In this document: positions 9,969 through 21,292 of the stretch, piece after piece | How the letters are laid out: every line of letters begins with the position of its first letter | Position numbering within the stretch: position 1 is the first letter of the stretch | Source of the DNA: Halospeciosus flavus | GTDB taxonomy: Archaea; Halobacteriota; Halobacteria; Halobacteriales; Halobacteriaceae | DNA: 64,000 nucleotides | Direction: 5' to 3' | Assembly (NCBI RefSeq): GCF_029814175.1 | Contig: NZ_CP122312.1 | Location: 3,100,001 to 3,164,000 of the forward strand | Translations under genes and position numbers: made by a program | The notes under the pieces: model-generated | Told to the model about the DNA's origin: nothing | Databases searched by the model: none | The model's input: the letters and a program-made list of their open reading frames with translations, nothing else

Positions 9969-11151
9969 CGGCCGTCACCTCCGACTCCGCCTCGAAGTAG
10001 TCGTCGGGCAGCGCGTCGGATTCGTCGTACTCGCGGTCGACGAGGACACAGCGGGCCGAGTGCTCTCCGTCGACGTCGCGCTCTTCGGGGTGGCTCAGGC
10101 AGTCCTCCATGGCGTGCGGACAGCGGTCGGCGAAGTAACAGCGGTCGCCCATCTCCTCGTCGAGCAGCGAGGGGACGTTCCCCTCGATGGGTTGGAGGCG
10201 GGGTGCGGGTTCTTCGAGGTCCGGGACGCTCCCGAGCAACCCCTCGGTGTAGGGGTGGACGTGGTCCTCGAAGACGTCTTCGAGCGTCCCGCGCTCGACG
10301 ATCTCGCCGGCGTACATCACGCCGACGCGGTCGCACATCCGCGCGATGACGCCGAGGTTGTGCGTGATGAGCATGACGCTCATGTTCTCTTCCTCCTGGA
10401 GGTCCCGGAGGAGTTCGAGAATCTGGGCCTGGATGGTGACGTCCAGGGCGGTGGTCGGTTCGTCGGCGACGAGCAGGTCGGGTTCGCCCGCGAGCGCCTG
10501 CGCGACCATCGCGCGCTGGAGCATCCCGCCGCTGAACTGGTGGGGGTACTCGTCGGCGCGCTCGGCGGCGTCGGGGATACCGACCTGGTCGAGCAACTCG
10601 ACCGCCCGTTCGTAGGATTCGTCGGAGACGTACTCCCGGTCGGGGACGATGCTGTCGACCAGCAGACTCCCGAGACCGTAGCCCTGCGTGCGCGAGCGGG
10701 TGGAACGCGGGTTCGCCCTGGCGCGTCGCTGGACCTCGACGGCCTCGGCGATCTGCTCGCCGACGGTCACCGAGGGGTTCAGACTGCTCATCGGGTCCTG
10801 GAAGATCATGCTGAACGAGGGACCGCGTAGCGAGCGGCGGGTCCCCTCGGGGAGTTCGAGCACGTTGACGAACTCGCCGTCGACGACGTTGCTCCCTTCG
10901 TCCGCGAAGGTGTCGGCGAGGTCGGCGTTACGGTACCAGATCTCGCCCTGGGTGACGCGGCCGGGCGACTCGACGAGGTCGAGGACCGAGAGCGCGGTGA
11001 CGGACTTCCCGCTCCCGGACTCGCCGACGACGCCGAAGACCTCGCCCTCGCGGACGGTGAACGAGACGTCCTCGACGGCGTTGACCTGTCCCTCTTCGGT
11101 GAAGAAGCGCGTCGAGAGGTTCCGGACGCGCAGGAGGTCGGCGTCGCTCAT
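9961..11151 (-). CDS. dppD: Dipeptide/oligopeptide ABC transporter ATP-binding protein (DppD type)
   Basis: This 396-residue ATPase pairs with DppF. It shows Walker [10 protein letters not shown]-loop [11 protein letters not shown], signature FSGGMLQRA, Walker [10 protein letters not shown], and the C-terminal oligopeptide/dipeptide domain with [14 protein letters not shown], whose cysteines in related ATPases can hold an Fe-S cluster. Two short acidic insertions (around [19 protein letters not shown], and a basic [18 protein letters not shown]) lie in the nucleotide-binding domain. I take ATG 11151, one base past the dppC stop; a GTG at 11160 is an alternative. Confidence 0.92.
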   Translation of the reverse strand: MSDADLLRVRNLSTRFFTEEGQVNAVEDVSFTVREGEVFGVVGESGSGKSVTALSVLDLVESPGRVTQGEIWYRNADLADTFADEGSNVVDGEFVNVLELPEGTRRSLRGPSFSMIFQDPMSSLNPSVTVGEQIAEAVEVQRRARANPRSTRSRTQGYGLGSLLVDSIVPDREYVSDESYERAVELLDQVGIPDAAERADEYPHQFSGGMLQRAMVAQALAGEPDLLVADEPTTALDVTIQAQILELLRDLQEEENMSVMLITHNLGVIARMCDRVGVMYAGEIVERGTLEDVFEDHVHPYTEGLLGSVPDLEEPAPRLQPIEGNVPSLLDEEMGDRCYFADRCPHAMEDCLSHPEERDVDGEHSARCVLVDREYDESDALPDDYFEAESEVTADE

Positions 11152-11152
11152 C

Positions 11153-12169
11153 TCAGACACCTCCCTCCCCCTCGATACCGGGGTCGAGGGCGTCCCGGAG
11201 CCAATCGCCGATGAGGTTCACGCTGATGACGCTGAACACGATGGCGAGGCCGGGAATCGTTGCGACCCACCAGGCGGTCGCGAGGTACTGACGGCCCTGT
11301 GCGATGTCGAAGCCCCACGAGAGCGTGGTGCCGGAGAAGCCGAGGAAGGCCAGCGAACTCTCCAGCAGGATGATGGCCGCGACCTGGATGGTCGCCAGCA
11401 CGAGGATGGGCGTGATGGAGTTCGGGAGGACGTGACGGGCGACGACGCGGACGTCGCTCGCGCCGACGCTCTTGGCAGCCTTCACGTACTCCTCTTCGGA
11501 GACGGTGAGCGCCTCCCCGCGTGCGACGCGGGCGAGCCACACCCAGTTGACGAGACCGACGACGAGGATGACCGTCCCCGGGACGGCGAAGGCTTCCGGC
11601 ATGGTCTCGGCGGCGAGACCGAGTTTCACCCACGGGTCGGGCACCCAGATGGTCGCGCGGCCGAAGAGTCCGACGAGCGCGACGGCGAGGACGAGCGACG
11701 GGAACGCGAGCATGATGTCGGCGCTCCGCATCAGCGCGTCGTCGACCTTCCCGCCGACGTAGCCCGCAGCCATCCCGACGGGGACGCCGATGAGGGCGGC
11801 GACGGCCGTGCCGGCGAGTCCGACGACGAGCGACGTCCGCGCGCCGTAGATGACGCGCGAGAGCATCCCGCGGCCGAGCGGGTCCGTCCCGAGAGGGTAG
11901 GCCCACGTCGCGTTGACCATCTTCTTCGTCGTCACGGTCTGGATCGAACCGTTGACCATCTTCGACGTCGTCTGCGTCGTCACCTTGCTGAAGCCGATGG
12001 GGGGGAGCAGTTTCTTGCTCAGGTGCTGGGCCGTCGGGTCGTGCGGTGCGAGGAACGGCGCGAACACCGCGACGAACGAGATGACGGCGAAGATGACGAT
12101 ACCGAGCTTCGCGAGACCGCTCTGTCGAAGCTCCTTCTTCAGGTTGCGTTTCGTTCGGGGAGAGAGCAT
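11153..12169 (-). CDS. dppC: Dipeptide ABC transporter permease (DppC type)
   Basis: This 338-residue membrane component has an N-terminal helix (LGIVIFAVISFVAVFAPFLAPHDP), a roughly 60-residue extracytoplasmic segment, and then the BPD_transp_1 core. The EAA loop EEYVKAAKSVGASDVRVVARHVLPNSITPIL contacts the ATPases. ATWAYPLGTDPLGRGMLSRVIYGART is the hallmark DppC segment before the core. Its start codon shares one base with the dppB stop, indicating an operon with translational coupling. Confidence 0.93.
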   Translation of the reverse strand: MLSPRTKRNLKKELRQSGLAKLGIVIFAVISFVAVFAPFLAPHDPTAQHLSKKLLPPIGFSKVTTQTTSKMVNGSIQTVTTKKMVNATWAYPLGTDPLGRGMLSRVIYGARTSLVVGLAGTAVAALIGVPVGMAAGYVGGKVDDALMRSADIMLAFPSLVLAVALVGLFGRATIWVPDPWVKLGLAAETMPEAFAVPGTVILVVGLVNWVWLARVARGEALTVSEEEYVKAAKSVGASDVRVVARHVLPNSITPILVLATIQVAAIILLESSLAFLGFSGTTLSWGFDIAQGRQYLATAWWVATIPGLAIVFSVISVNLIGDWLRDALDPGIEGEGGV

Positions 12170-13185
12170 TAGTCAGCAGTCACCTCCGGGTTGACGTAGG
12201 CGTAGAGGAGGTCGACGACGGTGTTCACGACGACGAACCCGACGCCGATGACGATGAGACAGCCCTGGATCATCAGCCAGTCACGGCTGTTGATGGCGTT
12301 GATGAGCAGGCTGCCGAGACCCGGCCACGCGAAGACGGCCTCCGTGATGACGGCGCCGCCGATGAGCGTCCCCAGTTGGAGACCGAGGACGGTGATGACC
12401 GGGATGAGCGTGTTCTTCAGTGCGTGCCGGTAGCGGACCAGCGTCTCGGGGAGACCCTTCGCGCGCAACGCCTGCACGTAGGACTTCCCGAGTTCGTCCA
12501 GCATCCCGCTCCGGGTGAGACGCGTGACGAGCGCCGTGAAGTAGGTACCCAGGGTGATGGCGGGGAGGGTGATGTGCTTCAACCACACTACCATCCAGCG
12601 GGGTTCGCCCTGGAGCAAGTGCGTGAGGGCGTCGACGAACAGCACCGTCTGGCCACGGACCTGACCGATGCCGCTGGTCGGGAACCACGACGGGAAGACG
12701 CCGATGCCGACCGCGAACAACAAGACGAGCATCAGACCGAGCCAGAAGTTCGGCGTACTGATGCCCAAGAGCGAGAACGTCGTCGCGGCGTAGTCCGCGG
12801 GTTCGTGGCGGTTCGTCGCACTCACGACGCCCAGCGGGATGGAGAGGACGATGGCGACGAGGGTGGCCGCGACGGCGAGTTCGATGGTCGCGGGCAGTCG
12901 CGAGAACACCTGCCCCGCGACCGACGTGTTCGAGATGTACGACTGCCCCATGTCGAGGTGGAGCAGGTCCCAGAGGTAGTCGGCGTACTGGACGTAGAAG
13001 GGTCTGTTCAGGCCGAGGCGTTCGGCGATCTGCTGGCGCAACTGCTGGGAGGCGTCCAGCGGCGCGATGAACGTGATGGGGCTCCCCGGCGTGACGAACC
13101 GGAGGGCGAACACCACGGTCACGACGCCCCAGACGACGAAGACGCCCTGCAGCGCGCGTTTGATGAGGAACCGGGCGTAGCCCAT
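12169..13185 (-). CDS. dppB: Dipeptide ABC transporter permease (DppB type)
   Basis: This 338-residue membrane permease starts with the DppB signature MGYARFLIKRALQGVFVVWGVVTVVF. A periplasm-side segment (LGLNRPFYVQYADYLWDLLHLDMGQSY) is followed by six helices of the BPD_transp_1 fold with EAA loop LGKSYVQALRAKGLPETLVRYRHALKNTLIPV. It forms the translocation pore with DppC. It shares a base with both neighbouring genes (dppA stop and dppC start), so the cluster is one transcription unit. Confidence 0.94.
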   Translation of the reverse strand: MGYARFLIKRALQGVFVVWGVVTVVFALRFVTPGSPITFIAPLDASQQLRQQIAERLGLNRPFYVQYADYLWDLLHLDMGQSYISNTSVAGQVFSRLPATIELAVAATLVAIVLSIPLGVVSATNRHEPADYAATTFSLLGISTPNFWLGLMLVLLFAVGIGVFPSWFPTSGIGQVRGQTVLFVDALTHLLQGEPRWMVVWLKHITLPAITLGTYFTALVTRLTRSGMLDELGKSYVQALRAKGLPETLVRYRHALKNTLIPVITVLGLQLGTLIGGAVITEAVFAWPGLGSLLINAINSRDWLMIQGCLIVIGVGFVVVNTVVDLLYAYVNPEVTAD

Positions 13186-14795
13186 CAGTTACTCGCGGGT
13201 TCGATGGCGTAGGCGTCGACGCGTTCGTCGTTCCGGGGCTTCCACTCGAGGCGCTCGGAGACGCCGTAGACGCTGTACTGACGGTTGAGGTAGATCCAGG
13301 GCGCCTGCTCGTGGCAGTGCGCGTTGGCCTGCTGGAGGAGTTGGTCGCGCTTCTCGCGGTCGGCCGTGTTCTGCGCCTGCTCGACGAGTTGGTCGAGTTC
13401 GTCGTTCTTGTAGGAGGTCAGCGCGCCGTCGCTGGTGAGCAGCGGGATGATGGTCTGGGCCGCGTCGAACGTCGCGTTCCCCCACCCGATGAGGTAGAAG
13501 TTCGGTCCCGTCGTGATGTCGCCGTCGACGAGTTGGCTGGCCAGCGCACCGAAGTCCCGCTGTTTGACGCTACAGGAGACGTTCGGGAGCTGGTCGATCA
13601 TGTTCGCGACGGCCTGGGCGATCTGGACGTCCTTGAGGTAGCGGCCGACCGGCGTGTGGAGTTCGATCTCGGCGCCGGCCATCCCGGACTCCTCGACGAG
13701 TTGCTCGGCCTTCGCCTGGTCGTAGGGGTAGGGGCCGACTTCGTCCTCGTAGCCGAAGAACGGCTTGAGCGTCGGCTGCCCGGTCTCTCCACCGAATCCT
13801 TGCAGAACGTTCTCGACGATGGACTGGAGGTCGACGGCGTAGTTCATCGCCTGGCGGAACTTCGGCGAGGAGAACGGCTCGACGTCGTAGCGCATCGCGT
13901 TGTAGATGATGCGCGTACTCCCGATGGCGTCGACGCGAGCGGTCTCGGCGTTCTGCACCCGTGGGATGGACTGCGGTGGAATGTTGACCGTGAGGTCCGT
14001 CTCGCCGGCGACGAGTTTGTTGACGCGGACGCTGGATTCCTTCGCGGCGTTGAAGGTGAGTTTCGTCACCGCGGCGGGTTCCTGCCAGTAGTCGTCGTAG
14101 CGGTCGAAGACGACGCGGACGTTCTGCTCGTAGTCGGCCTGCTCGAACGGGCCGGTCCCGTTCATGTTCTTGGCGATGTAGCTCGGGTCGTGCTCCTGGG
14201 TCCACGCCTTCTCCATGACGTCGCAGTAGACCGCGAACTCGGCGAAGACGATGGGGTTGAGCCCGTCCGAGAGGACGTCGACGACCCGCCCGTCGACGTC
14301 TGAGGGGACCTCCGCGCCGGTGACGCCCGCGAGTTGACTCTTCTGCGGACTGGCGATGCCGACGTCGTTCTTCACGATGCGGTTGACGCTATAGGCGACG
14401 TCCTCCGGGGTGAGTGCGTTCCCCGTCTTCTGGAACGTCGGCCCCTCCCGGATGTGGAAGCGGACGCGACCGGGTTCGATGCGCTACCACTTGTGCGCGA
14501 GTGACCCCTCGATCTTCCCCAGACGGCTACGCGAGAGGACGCCCTCGTAGGCGTGCAACACGACGATGTCCGTCGGCGTCGACCGGTGGTCGTGGGGGTC
14601 GAGCGTCGTCGGCATCTGCCCCTGCGTGATGGTCACCGGGAACTCCTGTTGCTCGGTCGTCGTCTTCGTGGTCGTCCCCGTGGTCGTGGTGTCGCCGTTC
14701 CCGCCGCTGGAACAGCCAGCGAGTGCGGTCGCCGCGGCCCCACCGGCCGCGGTCAGAAACTTCCGCCTGTCCGTCTCTGTGTCGAGGGATGGCAT
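13185..14795 (-). pseudogene. dppA: Peptide ABC transporter substrate-binding lipoprotein (DppA type) with in-frame stop
   Basis: From ATG 14795 the protein opens with a Tat lipoprotein signal (DRRKFLTAAGG, then LAGCSSGG) and a Thr-rich linker, and then enters the SBP_bac_5 fold. A TAG codon at 14484-14486 interrupts ...LAHKW-stop-RIEPGRVRFHIREGPTF in the same frame. The frame is open on both sides, about 103 codons before and 432 after, and homology resumes at once, so one base change (for example GAG to TAG) is the simplest explanation. The corrected length of about 536 residues is normal. As written, only a short secreted fragment would be made and the importer would lack its binding protein. 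Read error is possible. Confidence 0.85.
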
Positions 14796-14899
14796 AGCGT
14801 GGTCATATGTTCGGCCACCAGATATATCCTCGGAAATCGTCCCACTCGACCCCCGGGTCCGGCGCACACTTTAAGAGTCGCCACCAGATATACGTAGAT

Positions 14900-15508
14900 A
14901 TGGCCTACGCGGGCCGGTCACCCCTCCGTGACCGCTTCGACGACGCTCCGACGCCCCACATCGCCCACCACCCCCGTACGCACCGTCGAGACTTCTACGT
15001 CGCCACCGACGGTTCCTTCTCGGACGACGGGAGTGGACTCGGCGTGATCATCGAGGCCCGGAACGGCGAGCGCGTCGCTCGCCTCGCCGTCCCCGACGAC
15101 GCACCGGACAACAACGTCGCCGAGTACCGGGCGCTCCACCTGGGGTTAGACACCCTCGCGGCGCGGACGCCGCCGGACACGCGGATCGGCGTCCTCGTCG
15201 ACCACGACGACCTCGCCGCGAACGTGAACCTCGCCGCCCTCGCCGCGCGCGGACCGGACTACCGCCCGCTACGCGACGTGTCGGTCCCCAACTCCGCGAG
15301 ACACCACTGGCGCGGCATCCGCGCCCGGGTCGTCGGCTTCGACGAGATTCGCGCCGCGGCCGTCGACAGCGGCGAGAACCCGGCCCACGTCCTCGCGAAC
15401 GCGCCCACACAGTACGCCCACGTCAACGACGAACCGCCGAAGTGTCTCCTCCCCGATTTGGAGGAACAGGAGCCACAGATTCCGCCGCCGTCGCGGGCGA
15501 ACCGCTAG
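14900..15508 (+). CDS. rnhA: Ribonuclease HI
   Basis: This 202-residue protein resembles the haloarchaeal RNase HI with an N-terminal extension. The RNase H fold begins at FYVATDGSFSDDGSGLGVII with the first catalytic Asp; the Glu lies in NNVAEYRALHLGLD and the next Asp in IGVLVDHDDLA. It would degrade the RNA strand of RNA-DNA hybrids such as Okazaki primers or R-loops. The first roughly 45 residues (RSPLRDRFDDAPTPHIAHHPRTHRR) and a C-terminal tail of about 60 residues are additions to the core. ATG 14900 is preceded by an AT-rich stretch (GATATACGTAGAT) suitable for a promoter. Confidence 0.85.
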   Translation: MAYAGRSPLRDRFDDAPTPHIAHHPRTHRRDFYVATDGSFSDDGSGLGVIIEARNGERVARLAVPDDAPDNNVAEYRALHLGLDTLAARTPPDTRIGVLVDHDDLAANVNLAALAARGPDYRPLRDVSVPNSARHHWRGIRARVVGFDEIRAAAVDSGENPAHVLANAPTQYAHVNDEPPKCLLPDLEEQEPQIPPPSRANR

Positions 15509-15554
15509 TCGACTCCCGCACGGACGGCCAGCGCGCCCCCTTCCCGACAGTCGT

Positions 15555-15935
15555 TCACTCCTCTCCGACGCCCGCCAGCGCGGCGAGGATCTCTTCGGCG
15601 CGCGGCGTCGTGTCGTAGTAGACCCACTTCCCCGAGCGGCGGCGCTCGACGAGGTCCTGGTCGACGAGTCGCCCGAGGGCGTGGCTGATGGCGCTCTCGC
15701 TCGCGCCGAGGATGGCGTCGAGTTCCGCGACGGCGAGGTCGTCCTCGGTGGCGTCGAGCAACTGGACGATACGGTAGCGTGTCTCGCTCGCGAGCACCGA
15801 GAGGAGTTCGACGTGCGCCTCGACGGGCGGCAGCGCGTCCTCCAGGTCGTCGAGGCGCTGGATACGGTCGGTGACGCTCTCCGCGCCGCCCTCCGCGGCG
15901 ACGAGTCGTTCGAGTCGGTCGGTCTGGTCCGGCAT
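15555..15935 (-). CDS. ArsR family winged-helix regulator
   Basis: This 126-residue DNA-binding protein has a winged helix from about residue 37: VELLSVLASETRYRIVQLLDATEDDLAVAELDAILGASESAISHALGRLVDQDLVERRRSGKWVYYDTT. The ELDAILGASESAISHAL part is the recognition helix-turn-helix. No clear metal-binding Cys cluster is present, so it may sense something other than a metal. Its start codon abuts a nested inverted repeat at 15936-15963, a strong sign of autorepression. Target genes beyond itself are unknown; rnhA converges on it downstream. Confidence 0.88.
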   Translation of the reverse strand: MPDQTDRLERLVAAEGGAESVTDRIQRLDDLEDALPPVEAHVELLSVLASETRYRIVQLLDATEDDLAVAELDAILGASESAISHALGRLVDQDLVERRRSGKWVYYDTTPRAEEILAALAGVGEE

Positions 15936-15963
15936 ACAGTTGAACGATTGTACAACTGTTCAA
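15936..15963. promoter_or_regulatory. Nested inverted repeats, probable operator of the ArsR-type regulator
   Basis: ACAGTTG (15936-15942) pairs with CAACTGT (15953-15959), and TTGAAC (15940-15945) pairs with GTTCAA (15958-15963). Both palindromes start at the base after the regulator's ATG and span the place where a leaderless promoter would be. The symmetry and position support binding by the ArsR-type dimer and self-regulation. Confidence 0.7.
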
Positions 15964-15999
15964 TTGAGTCTTCGGGTCGTTCGCCGCCCGAGTCGCTCG

Positions 16000-17142
16000 C
16001 TACTCGCCCCACCAGTCGCGGAGGACGCGCAGCCAGTTCCCGTGGGCGACCTGCTCGACTTCGGCCTCGTCGAACCCCCGTTCGCGGAGGGCGTCGAGAA
16101 CGTCGGGGAGACCGGTCACGTCGCCGACGTCCTCGGGGACGGTCGCGCCGTCGAAGTCCGAACCCAGGGCGACGTGCTCGACGCCCGCGACGTCGGCGAC
16201 GTACTCGACGTGGTCGACGAGCGCCGCGAGCGGGACGTCCGCGCCCTGGTCGGCGTCGTCACCGGAACGCGAAGCGTTCCGGTTGGCAGACGAGGCGCTC
16301 CGCGCCACGGCTGCGTCACGGAGTTGGTCGCGCCCGAAGGTGATTCCCACGACCCCGCCGGTGTCGGCCACCGCCGCGAGTTGCTCGTCGGTGAGGTTCC
16401 GGGTGTGCGAGACGAGCGCGTGGGCGGCCGTGTGCGAGACGACGAGCGGTGCGTCGGTCGCGGCGGCCACGTCACGGAAGCCCTGCTCGGTGAGGTGCGC
16501 GCAGTCGACCAGGATGCCGCGCTCCTCGCAGGCGCGGACGAGGTCGCGGCCCGCGTCGGTGAGGCCGCCGCCTGCGTCGGGGTGTCCGGGGTACTCGAAG
16601 GGGACGCCGTCGGCGAAGGCATTGTCCCGACTCCACGCCGGGCCGATGGAGCGGACGCCCGCCGCGGCGAGGAAGTCGAGGTTCGACAGGTCCCGGGCGA
16701 CCGGTTCGGCGCCTTCGAGGTGCGGGATGGCTCCGAGGGCGCCCGGCGACTCCTCCGCGAGACAGTCCTCGACGTCCGCGGCCGACGTGACGACCCGGAA
16801 GTCGTCGACGTCGTGGGCGAGGCGGTGGAGCAGTTCCAGTTGCTCGTACGCGACGCGCTTCGCGTACTCCTGGTCGATGGGGTCGACGCTCGGGACGCGG
16901 TAGCCCTCGTCGGTCTCGACCGCGTCGGGCAGCGGTTCCTCGTTCGGGACGAAGACCGCGTCGGGCAGCGGTTCCTCGTTCGGGACGAAGACCGCGAAGA
17001 ATCCCGCCGCGAGATTCCCCTCGCGGGCACGCGGCAGGTCGACGTGTCGCTCCGCGTCCCCCTCGGCGACGGTCGAGACGGGGTCCACGTCAGACTCCCA
17101 GAGTCGTAAGAGGAGGTCGTTGTGTCCGTCGACGACGTTCAT
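16000..17142 (-). CDS. Membrane dipeptidase (peptidase M19) with a 36-bp internal duplication
   Basis: This 380-residue zinc TIM-barrel dipeptidase has the metal ligands of the family: His and Asp in VDGHNDLLLR, Glu in AIPHLEG, and His in DCAHLTEQ and PLVVSHTAAHAL. It cleaves dipeptides and could process cargo of the neighbouring peptide importer, though it lacks a signal and should be cytoplasmic. Bases 16921-16956 are exactly repeated at 16957-16992, giving VFVPNEEPLPDA twice (residues 51-62 and 63-74). A perfect CCGGAACGC-GAA-GCGTTCCGG palindrome at 16263-16283 encodes an extra loop (SASSANRNASRSGDD). Both are unusual for the family. Confidence 0.9.
   Translation of the reverse strand: MNVVDGHNDLLLRLWESDVDPVSTVAEGDAERHVDLPRAREGNLAAGFFAVFVPNEEPLPDAVFVPNEEPLPDAVETDEGYRVPSVDPIDQEYAKRVAYEQLELLHRLAHDVDDFRVVTSAADVEDCLAEESPGALGAIPHLEGAEPVARDLSNLDFLAAAGVRSIGPAWSRDNAFADGVPFEYPGHPDAGGGLTDAGRDLVRACEERGILVDCAHLTEQGFRDVAAATDAPLVVSHTAAHALVSHTRNLTDEQLAAVADTGGVVGITFGRDQLRDAAVARSASSANRNASRSGDDADQGADVPLAALVDHVEYVADVAGVEHVALGSDFDGATVPEDVGDVTGLPDVLDALRERGFDEAEVEQVAHGNWLRVLRDWWGE
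16921..16992. repeat. Perfect 36-bp tandem duplication inside the dipeptidase gene
   Basis: Two identical adjacent 36-base units, each beginning CGCGTCGGGCAGCGG, lie at 16921-16956 and 16957-16992. The unit is a multiple of three, so the frame is kept and 12 residues are duplicated. The absence of any mismatch points to a recent event or an assembly artefact. Confidence 0.95.
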
Positions 17143-17211
17143 ACCGGGTAGTCCGCCGACCGAGAGAAGAGTGTTCGGAAAGCGGTTCCGGCGGTTGGGT
17201 CGGTCGGTACT

Positions 17212-19470
<2,259 letters not shown>

Positions 19471-19732
19471 ACAGTGGTCTCTCACCGGCGCGCCCAAAAA
19501 GCTATCCCTGACGTCGAAAGGTAGTTCGACGTGTGACGAACGATCGGTACCTCACCCCGGTACCACGGCAGAATTGGTCGTACGGCTCCTCTCCTTGCGT
19601 TTTGGTCCGAACGGACGGCATTCAAGCACTTCCGGTATCGGTAACTTATTTAGAAGACACTCCGGACACCTTGACGTCGGATACCGACGGGGACGCTACC
19701 AGTCCTCGTGGGATAAACCAACTACCACACCT
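19471..19732. promoter_or_regulatory. Divergent maeB/aceB promoter region
   Basis: This 262-base divergent region separates malic enzyme from malate synthase. A TATA-like CTTATTTAG at about 19644-19652 lies about 85 bases before the malate synthase ATG. A second AT-rich spot, GGGATAAACCAAC, is too close to the start to be its TATA box. Shared control of the two genes is plausible but not shown. Confidence 0.4.
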
Positions 19733-21043
19733 ATGAAGACTACCGATCGACACTACGAGCGCGAGTTCGTCCGCACGTTCTTCACGTCGCCGGCGGCCGT
19801 GAAGGGCGAGGACGACTCCGCGAAGATGACACGGAAGGCAGCACAGCTCAGTGGGATGCAGGCACCGGACGTCTGGGTTCCGGACAACGAGGACGCGACG
19901 GCTCCCTCGATGCGTGACGAGGGCGTCCAGAACATCATCGACGTCGTCTCCGAGTACGGCGCCGACTTCCCCGGCGAGATCCACCCGCGCATCGTCTGGC
20001 ACCGCGAGTCGCCGGAGACGCGCTACAAGGGCTTCCAGCAGATGAAGGAGATCGCCGACCCCGAGAACGGCGCCGTCGAGAACCTCGACGGCTTCGTCGT
20101 CCCGGAAGTCGGCGACATCGACGACTGGAAGAAGGCCGACGAGTTCATCACCATCATCGAGAACGAGCACGGTCTCGAAGAGGGGAGTCTCTCGATGTCG
20201 GTCATCGTCGAGAGCGGCGAGTCCGAACTCGCGATGGGCGACCTCCGCGAGGAGATGGGCAAGCCCTCGAACAACCTCCAGCGACTCTTCTTGCTGGTCG
20301 ACGGCGAGGTCGACTACACGAAGGACATGCGTGCGATGACGCCCACCGGCGAACTGCCGCCGTGGCCCGAACTCCGCCACAACACGTCCCGTGGCGCGAG
20401 CGCGGCCGGTCTCATCGCCGTCGACGGTCCCTACGACAACATCCGCGACGTCGAGGGCTACCGCGAGCGGATGGAGGACAACCGCGCGAAGGGGATGATC
20501 GGCATCTGGTCGCTCACACCCGGGCAGGTCGAGGTCGCCAACGAGGCGCCGCTCCCGCCCCAGGAGGGCAGTTGGCTCCTCGAAGTCGACGACCGCGAGG
20601 TCGAACTCGAGACCGAGGACGGCCGTGAGGTCTACGAGGGCGACACCGTCACCCTCGAAGAGGAAGACGGCGAGTACGTCCTCGAAATCGAGGGCGACGC
20701 CCAGGTCCTCTCCGAGGACGAACTCCGCGAGGAACTCCTCGACATGACCTCCTACGTCCCGAGCATGGACGACATCGTCAACTCCATGGAGGAGTTCGAG
20801 GCCGCCAAGGAGGCCGGGAAGGGCGCCATCGCCATGACGCAGTCCGCGACACTCGTCATCGACGGCGTCGAGGTCGACATCGAGAAGGACCGCATGTGGG
20901 ACGAGGCGACCTACCAGGCCGCCATGACGCCCATCGCGCTCTTCCAGGACGTCTACGAGCACCGTCCGGACCAGCACGACGAACTCGAAGAACTGTACAG
21001 CGAGGACGTCGTCGAGCGCGCAGTGGAAGTCGGCTCGGTCTGA
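19733..21043 (+). CDS. aceB: Malate synthase, haloarchaeal type
   Basis: This 436-residue enzyme condenses glyoxylate with acetyl-CoA to malate. It belongs to the short haloarchaeal malate synthase group, distinct from bacterial A and G types: MKTTDRHYEREFVRTFFTSP..., WVPDNEDATAPSMRDE, IHPRIVWHRESPETRYKGF and GMIGIWSLTPGQVEVANEAP are characteristic blocks with acidic metal-binding and Arg residues. An acidic insertion (about residues 285-335, EVELETEDGREVYEGDTVTLEEEDGEYVLEIEGD) looks like a solvent-exposed beta domain. Isocitrate lyase is not adjacent, so glyoxylate may come from glycolate oxidation by the nearby FAD enzymes or from the methylaspartate cycle. Confidence 0.9.
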   Translation: MKTTDRHYEREFVRTFFTSPAAVKGEDDSAKMTRKAAQLSGMQAPDVWVPDNEDATAPSMRDEGVQNIIDVVSEYGADFPGEIHPRIVWHRESPETRYKGFQQMKEIADPENGAVENLDGFVVPEVGDIDDWKKADEFITIIENEHGLEEGSLSMSVIVESGESELAMGDLREEMGKPSNNLQRLFLLVDGEVDYTKDMRAMTPTGELPPWPELRHNTSRGASAAGLIAVDGPYDNIRDVEGYRERMEDNRAKGMIGIWSLTPGQVEVANEAPLPPQEGSWLLEVDDREVELETEDGREVYEGDTVTLEEEDGEYVLEIEGDAQVLSEDELREELLDMTSYVPSMDDIVNSMEEFEAAKEAGKGAIAMTQSATLVIDGVEVDIEKDRMWDEATYQAAMTPIALFQDVYEHRPDQHDELEELYSEDVVERAVEVGSV

Positions 21044-21292
21044 GGTCCGACCCCACTCCCCGTCTCGAACGCTTCGAAACCGACCACCCTTCTTTCGCGA
21101 CCGGCTCAGCGTACACCAGTGCCCCGTATCCGCAGACGCCGACGTCGCCGAGTTCTCGGCGACGGCCAGTAGGACGTCGTTGCCGTCCGGTCGCTACACG
21201 GCCCTCTAGATATTTACTCACGCACGCGTAGTCGTTTCAGACGTGACGGACGCGGTCGGGGACGTCTCGCGAAAAAACGGGTGTCGCTGTCG

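Noticed and set aside
8427..10349. A 640-codon plus-strand frame opposite the two peptide transporter ATPase genes
   Set aside because: It is the shadow of dppF and dppD, whose Walker and signature motifs are clear on the minus strand.
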